Source: Sympetrum striolatum (taxonomy: Eukaryota > Arthropoda > Insecta > Odonata > Libellulidae). Taken from it: 64,000 nucleotides of DNA. Location: positions 37,642,943 to 37,706,942 of the forward strand of contig OX388347.1 in NCBI GenBank assembly GCA_947579665.1. Reading direction: 5' to 3'. Position 1 is the stretch's first letter, and each line of letters starts with the position of its first letter. Below are positions 60,444 through 64,000 of this stretch, one piece after another. Both the position numbers and the translations under genes were made by a program. The notes under the pieces were generated by a model. The model ran no database searches and was not told the origin of the DNA. It saw nothing but the letters and a program-made list of their open reading frames with translations.

Positions 60444-60699
60444 GTCGGTAAATAATAAAAAATAATGATAATTTTTCACATTTCTTAGAAAATTAAACTT
60501 CTTATACTAAGTATCTTCCTCATAAATATTCAAGCGATAATTTTATGAATATTTTGTTTCTATTACTCTTCACCATATGAGTGATTAAATTCCCTCATCC
60601 CCATGTTGATGGAAACCCAAGCTACTTGCACATTATTAACCAGAGCACATTTTTATGCGACCGTAATATATCGTATACTTCCATACGAAACGTTATTTA

Positions 60700-62277
60700 G
60701 TAGATTCCTTTAACTATAGAATAATTGCATCGGTTTAACAAATTAAATGAATATCGTAATTATAATTTGGAGTCATTGTTTTAAGAAAGTAGATTAGACT
60801 TAGATTATGATTTCTCATTGAGTCTTCATCGACTTTAACCCATCGTTGTCAATTAGATTTCCTAAAGTTTTATAGGTTAAAGGGAAAAATAAAGGTTCGA
60901 ACCGGTTCAATGATGCTGTCCTACTGAAACCGGATTTTGCCTTTCGAGTGAACCGGAACGAAAACCGGAGTCAAAAATATTACGGTTCGGTACCTTGCCA
61001 CAACCTGCGATCCGTGCTGCTAAAAAACACTTTCTAGACAATAGAAATTATTTAATTATATAAGAAACTTTCTTTGCGAATTTTGAAGTACCGATTCAAT
61101 TGAATTAAAGACTTATTAAATCGCTAGCCAACTGTGTATACATTAAGAAAAAATGTTACCCTTTTTTTAAGGATCTCTGATATACGAATAATTGACATTA
61201 TAACCTAATGTTGGTAATTGTCTTCGGCAAAATTCAATTTCCTTTCTATATAGATTAACCCTAGGTTAAATAGGGTGCATCTCCTAACAGTCTATTAAGT
61301 CTTCATCCTGAAGGATTATTGAACATTCAACGCCTCAACCAGTAGCTATAACAAAGCTTTAGGGAAATACTGAGGATATCAAGCAAGATGATAAGTGTGG
61401 TAGTTTGCTTTTGCTCTCTACATCTAGAAAACCAACAATCAGAAAGAGGTGACCACAGACCAAAGACAAGTTATGTCAATAGTTGGACAATATGTATATC
61501 ATTACTCGGTACCATTCACACCTCAATTACTTTTCAAGTACCATAGCAATGAATGAAAATGAGATACAATTAAAGTAGACATAAATTTTTGTCTATCCTT
61601 AACCAAAATACGGACTAAAATATTCTATACGGCATCATATGAGAGTCAGTATGGTATTTGCAAGATTTCGGCCGTTTTCTTCTACTTTTGATGCAACTCT
61701 ATTTCACCGTTCTCTCTATTGAATTCACTTATTCACTTCTTTTTGCTGAACAAATTTTAGTACATATCATTTTTTCTCTTTGCACACTCTCTTTTACACT
61801 TTAAGATGTTCCTCCATCAATAAGCAAAGTATTAATTCAAAGAGTATTTTATGAATTCTCAAACAGCACAATCGTCAATTTACGACAGCAACTTTATGAG
61901 CTCTCAGTAACAAAAGCTCTTGATAGACAGTTGCAATTTTGGGAATTCGGAGAAGTAATCCATACAAAGGAAATATAAACTTAGACTTCCACATTTTATC
62001 CACTATATCTTTCGTTCTTGATAAATAAGTTATATCAGTCAAAGTTTCAGTTTTAAGTTAATTCTACATTACTTACAAAGTCGGTATTCCAACTCTGACG
62101 TCCCAGGATAGATTCGTCACAGTAAGGCCTTGGAATACTTAACGGACAGCAATCTGGAGAGTAAAAGATTTTATCTTTTAATTTTTTAAATTTTTCCCAC
62201 TTAATTTGAAGAACAGAATTCTATTATAAAAAGTCTATTCAACTTGGTGTTGGTTTCTTTATCAGGTTGAATATATT

Positions 62278-62317
<40 letters not shown>

Positions 62318-62990
62318 GAAAATTTAACAAGCTTTTATTGCGCTAAAAACACAAGTAAAATTAAATATCGAGAACCAAAACAACTTCTTACACTTTTCCT
62401 TCTATAAAATTTTCCGTATTTTTTAAAATCAGAATTATTATTTGACTTGCATCGCTTTACTCGGCATAAAGAGGAGAATTTACAGTAATATCCTCTCAAA
62501 AGAGAGTAATTCTCAACCATTAGCAAAGGAAAACAAACCTTTTATCAGATTAATTAAGCTAATCATCAAACCCAGGGAAGAGTAATCGCTGACTCGTGAA
62601 TGATTTTTCATGTGAAGAAAATTCTCATAGGGGTTGAATTACTTTCCTTTTGTTACCCAGTCGATTTACTAGGTTTATAGGTTGAGTAAAATCATATCAG
62701 TTCTTAATAACAGATTTCATTTATCAATAGGGATCAGCTTGATGACTGTCCTAATTTTTATCAGATAACTAGATGCGTGTTTTAATAAATAACAGGAAAC
62801 TTAATATGCCTTTAATGCTCACAATTCTATTTTAGATATATTGAAGAAAATATAAGTAAAACGCATTGATACGCTTAATAGATCCCAGTGACCTTTGAGA
62901 AAGGTATTTTGGAACAGAAAGTATGCCTTTAGAAACGCCATCTGGATCGCAATAGAGCCGTGGCGAATCGACCCGTTGATCGTAAAAATT
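60700..62990. other. Right flank, no gene recognised
   Basis: This is AT-rich and unrelated to the array. A stretch at about 60890-61000 rich in AACCGG/GGTTCGAACC motifs in both orientations looks like the end of a degraded DNA transposon. A TA run plus T tract (62280-62317) is described separately. Nothing else is supportable. Confidence 0.45.
62301..62540 (-). other. Possible retrocopied transcript 3' end (minus strand)
   Basis: On the minus strand an AATAAA (62339-62334) is followed 16 nt later by a 17-nt A tract (62317-62301) and then a TA run. Signal plus encoded A tract is what a retroposed mRNA leaves. A 63-codon minus frame ends just at the signal, but I recognise no protein in it. 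An A-tailed SINE or LINE 3' end would look the same. Confidence 0.3.
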
Positions 62991-63540
62991 TAGTCACAGG
63001 CATTTAACCCATGAGCGATATGCACTCTGATGTCATTTATCTCGGGCATGGGGCAGGACAAGGCCGCCGAGACCTATTTCGTGCGCATATATTCATCTCC
63101 TTCAGCCTCTTACTCCTGTTTTAGCTTCTCCTCGAACTTTTTTCTTATTATGAATTTCGCCCTTCACTTCTCATCTTCTGCTCACCTCCTGGGCTCTTTG
63201 TCCCTCACGACTTCTTCTCCTTCCTCACCTCCTCCCTTCCTCGTACACAAACTACCGTTAAGTCCCTCTCCCCCACACCGACTCACCTCCGGGACAATCC
63301 TCTCACGCCTACCTACGATCCCCTCCTTTAACCGAATTCCAGTCGTCTTCACATCCTCTCTATCCTAGTTCCTTTTTATCTCTCCCTATCCTCTCCTATA
63401 AACCTCGTTTCCACGTGCTTTATTGCCCCATTCTCTCCGTCGCCTTCTGCTGCATCTCTCCAAGTATAAATCTGCTCTAACGCAGTCAACCTAGGACTCA
63501 GCGGCCTCTTATGGAACGGACGCGGAAGAATTACTAATGA
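62991..63540. other. GC-richer, pyrimidine-rich stretch
   Basis: Composition changes to C/T-rich with CpG, like the region near 0.3-1.3 kb. An open frame of 112 codons (63030-63368) is largely Ser/Pro low complexity created by the pyrimidine run. I see no domain and no splice support. Confidence 0.3.
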
Positions 63541-63669
63541 GTGGCAACTATGAGGACGGGCCTATGAGGGAAAATTATAGTACCGATGGTTGGTGTGCTT
63601 TGAACTCCGATAAAAAGATTCAAAAATTCAAATCGAACGTTTCAAAACGTCAGTTTCTTCTACTAAGTC

Positions 63670-63820
63670 AACACAGATGATGGAAAAGAATCACTTCGCA
63701 CACTCCCAAATAATTTATTGATGCGACATGTTTCGCTAGCAGACTAGAATCAATACATCAATCTATCCCATCAATACATTCTGTGGGAGAGTACGAAGTG
63801 ATTATTTTCCATTATGATGG
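63670..63820. repeat. Imperfect inverted repeat
   Basis: The left arm contains AATCACTTCGCACACTCCCA and the right arm the complement of AATCACTTCGTACTCTCCCA. The pairing extends through GGAAAA on one arm and TTTTCC on the other. About 70 bp separate the arms. It could be a short MITE or the end of a degraded element; no target duplication is obvious. Confidence 0.5.
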
Positions 63821-64000
63821 CCTTACACAAATTAAAACCAAATATCGAATTCAACAAAGATGGTTATAATAGTAAGGATTGAATTCCAATAATCATCAAA
63901 AAAAGACAGCTGATAACTATTTCACTCATCAAATAAAGGTTTTCAGAGCAGGCACCTTTCTTCAGTTCGTGTGTCACCACCTCAGAAGATGCCCTCTTGA

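Noticed and set aside
1..64000. CRISPR array, bacterial operons, rRNA genes
   Set aside because: Repeat spacing, introns, polyadenylation signals and element types are eukaryotic; no array of short equal repeats and no rRNA-like sequence was seen.

Overview
This is AT-rich animal nuclear DNA, most likely from an arthropod and probably an insect. The genes have introns with GT/AG borders, AATAAA polyadenylation signals, no operons or ribosome binding sites, and a dense load of eukaryotic mobile elements (Penelope-like, hAT, LINE, tRNA-derived SINE, TIR elements). The species cannot be fixed from the sequence.

The main content, about 7.0-60.7 kb, is a tandem array of one small-gene family. The basic unit is about 4.9 kb, enlarged to 6-10 kb where elements have inserted. 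A complete unit holds, in order: a conserved 5' flank, exon 1 (signal peptide, almost identical in all copies), intron 1, exon 2 (a 32-33 residue stretch with six invariant cysteines, then the stop), a consensus GTAAGT donor 14-20 nt past the stop, intron 2, a 3'UTR exon ending near AATAAA, a second diverged copy of the promoter module, and a spacer of about 2 kb. Seven copies (genes 1-7) have an intact reading frame across a predicted splice and encode secreted precursors of 56-57 residues. Unit 0 has lost exons 1 and 2 by a clean deletion. Unit 8 keeps only exon 1. Standard ORF calling misses these genes because each coding exon is only 70-104 nt.

Units 4 and 6 resemble each other, as do units 5 and 7. 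Units 4 and 6 carry a hAT relic at the same nucleotide, so a two-unit block of about 14.8 kb was duplicated. A constant signal exon joined to a variable Cys-rich exon is the layout of many secreted effector, defence or venom peptide families. I cannot assign a function here.

Mobile elements: an intact Penelope-like element (45.6-48.7 kb) with two identical 247-bp terminal repeats carrying a hammerhead-like motif, inserted with loss of about 118 bp of target; a 2.56-kb hAT relic with an 8-bp target duplication in unit 1; a 2.04-kb TIR element holding a LINE fragment in intron 2 of gene 1; two oppositely oriented elements with internal tandem repeats in unit 2; a 77-bp TIR hairpin element; and tRNA-derived SINE pieces.

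The flanks (1-7.0 kb and 60.7-64 kb) show no gene I can support. They contain GC-richer pyrimidine-rich stretches near both window ends, SINE-like heads and a possible minus-strand retrocopy tail.
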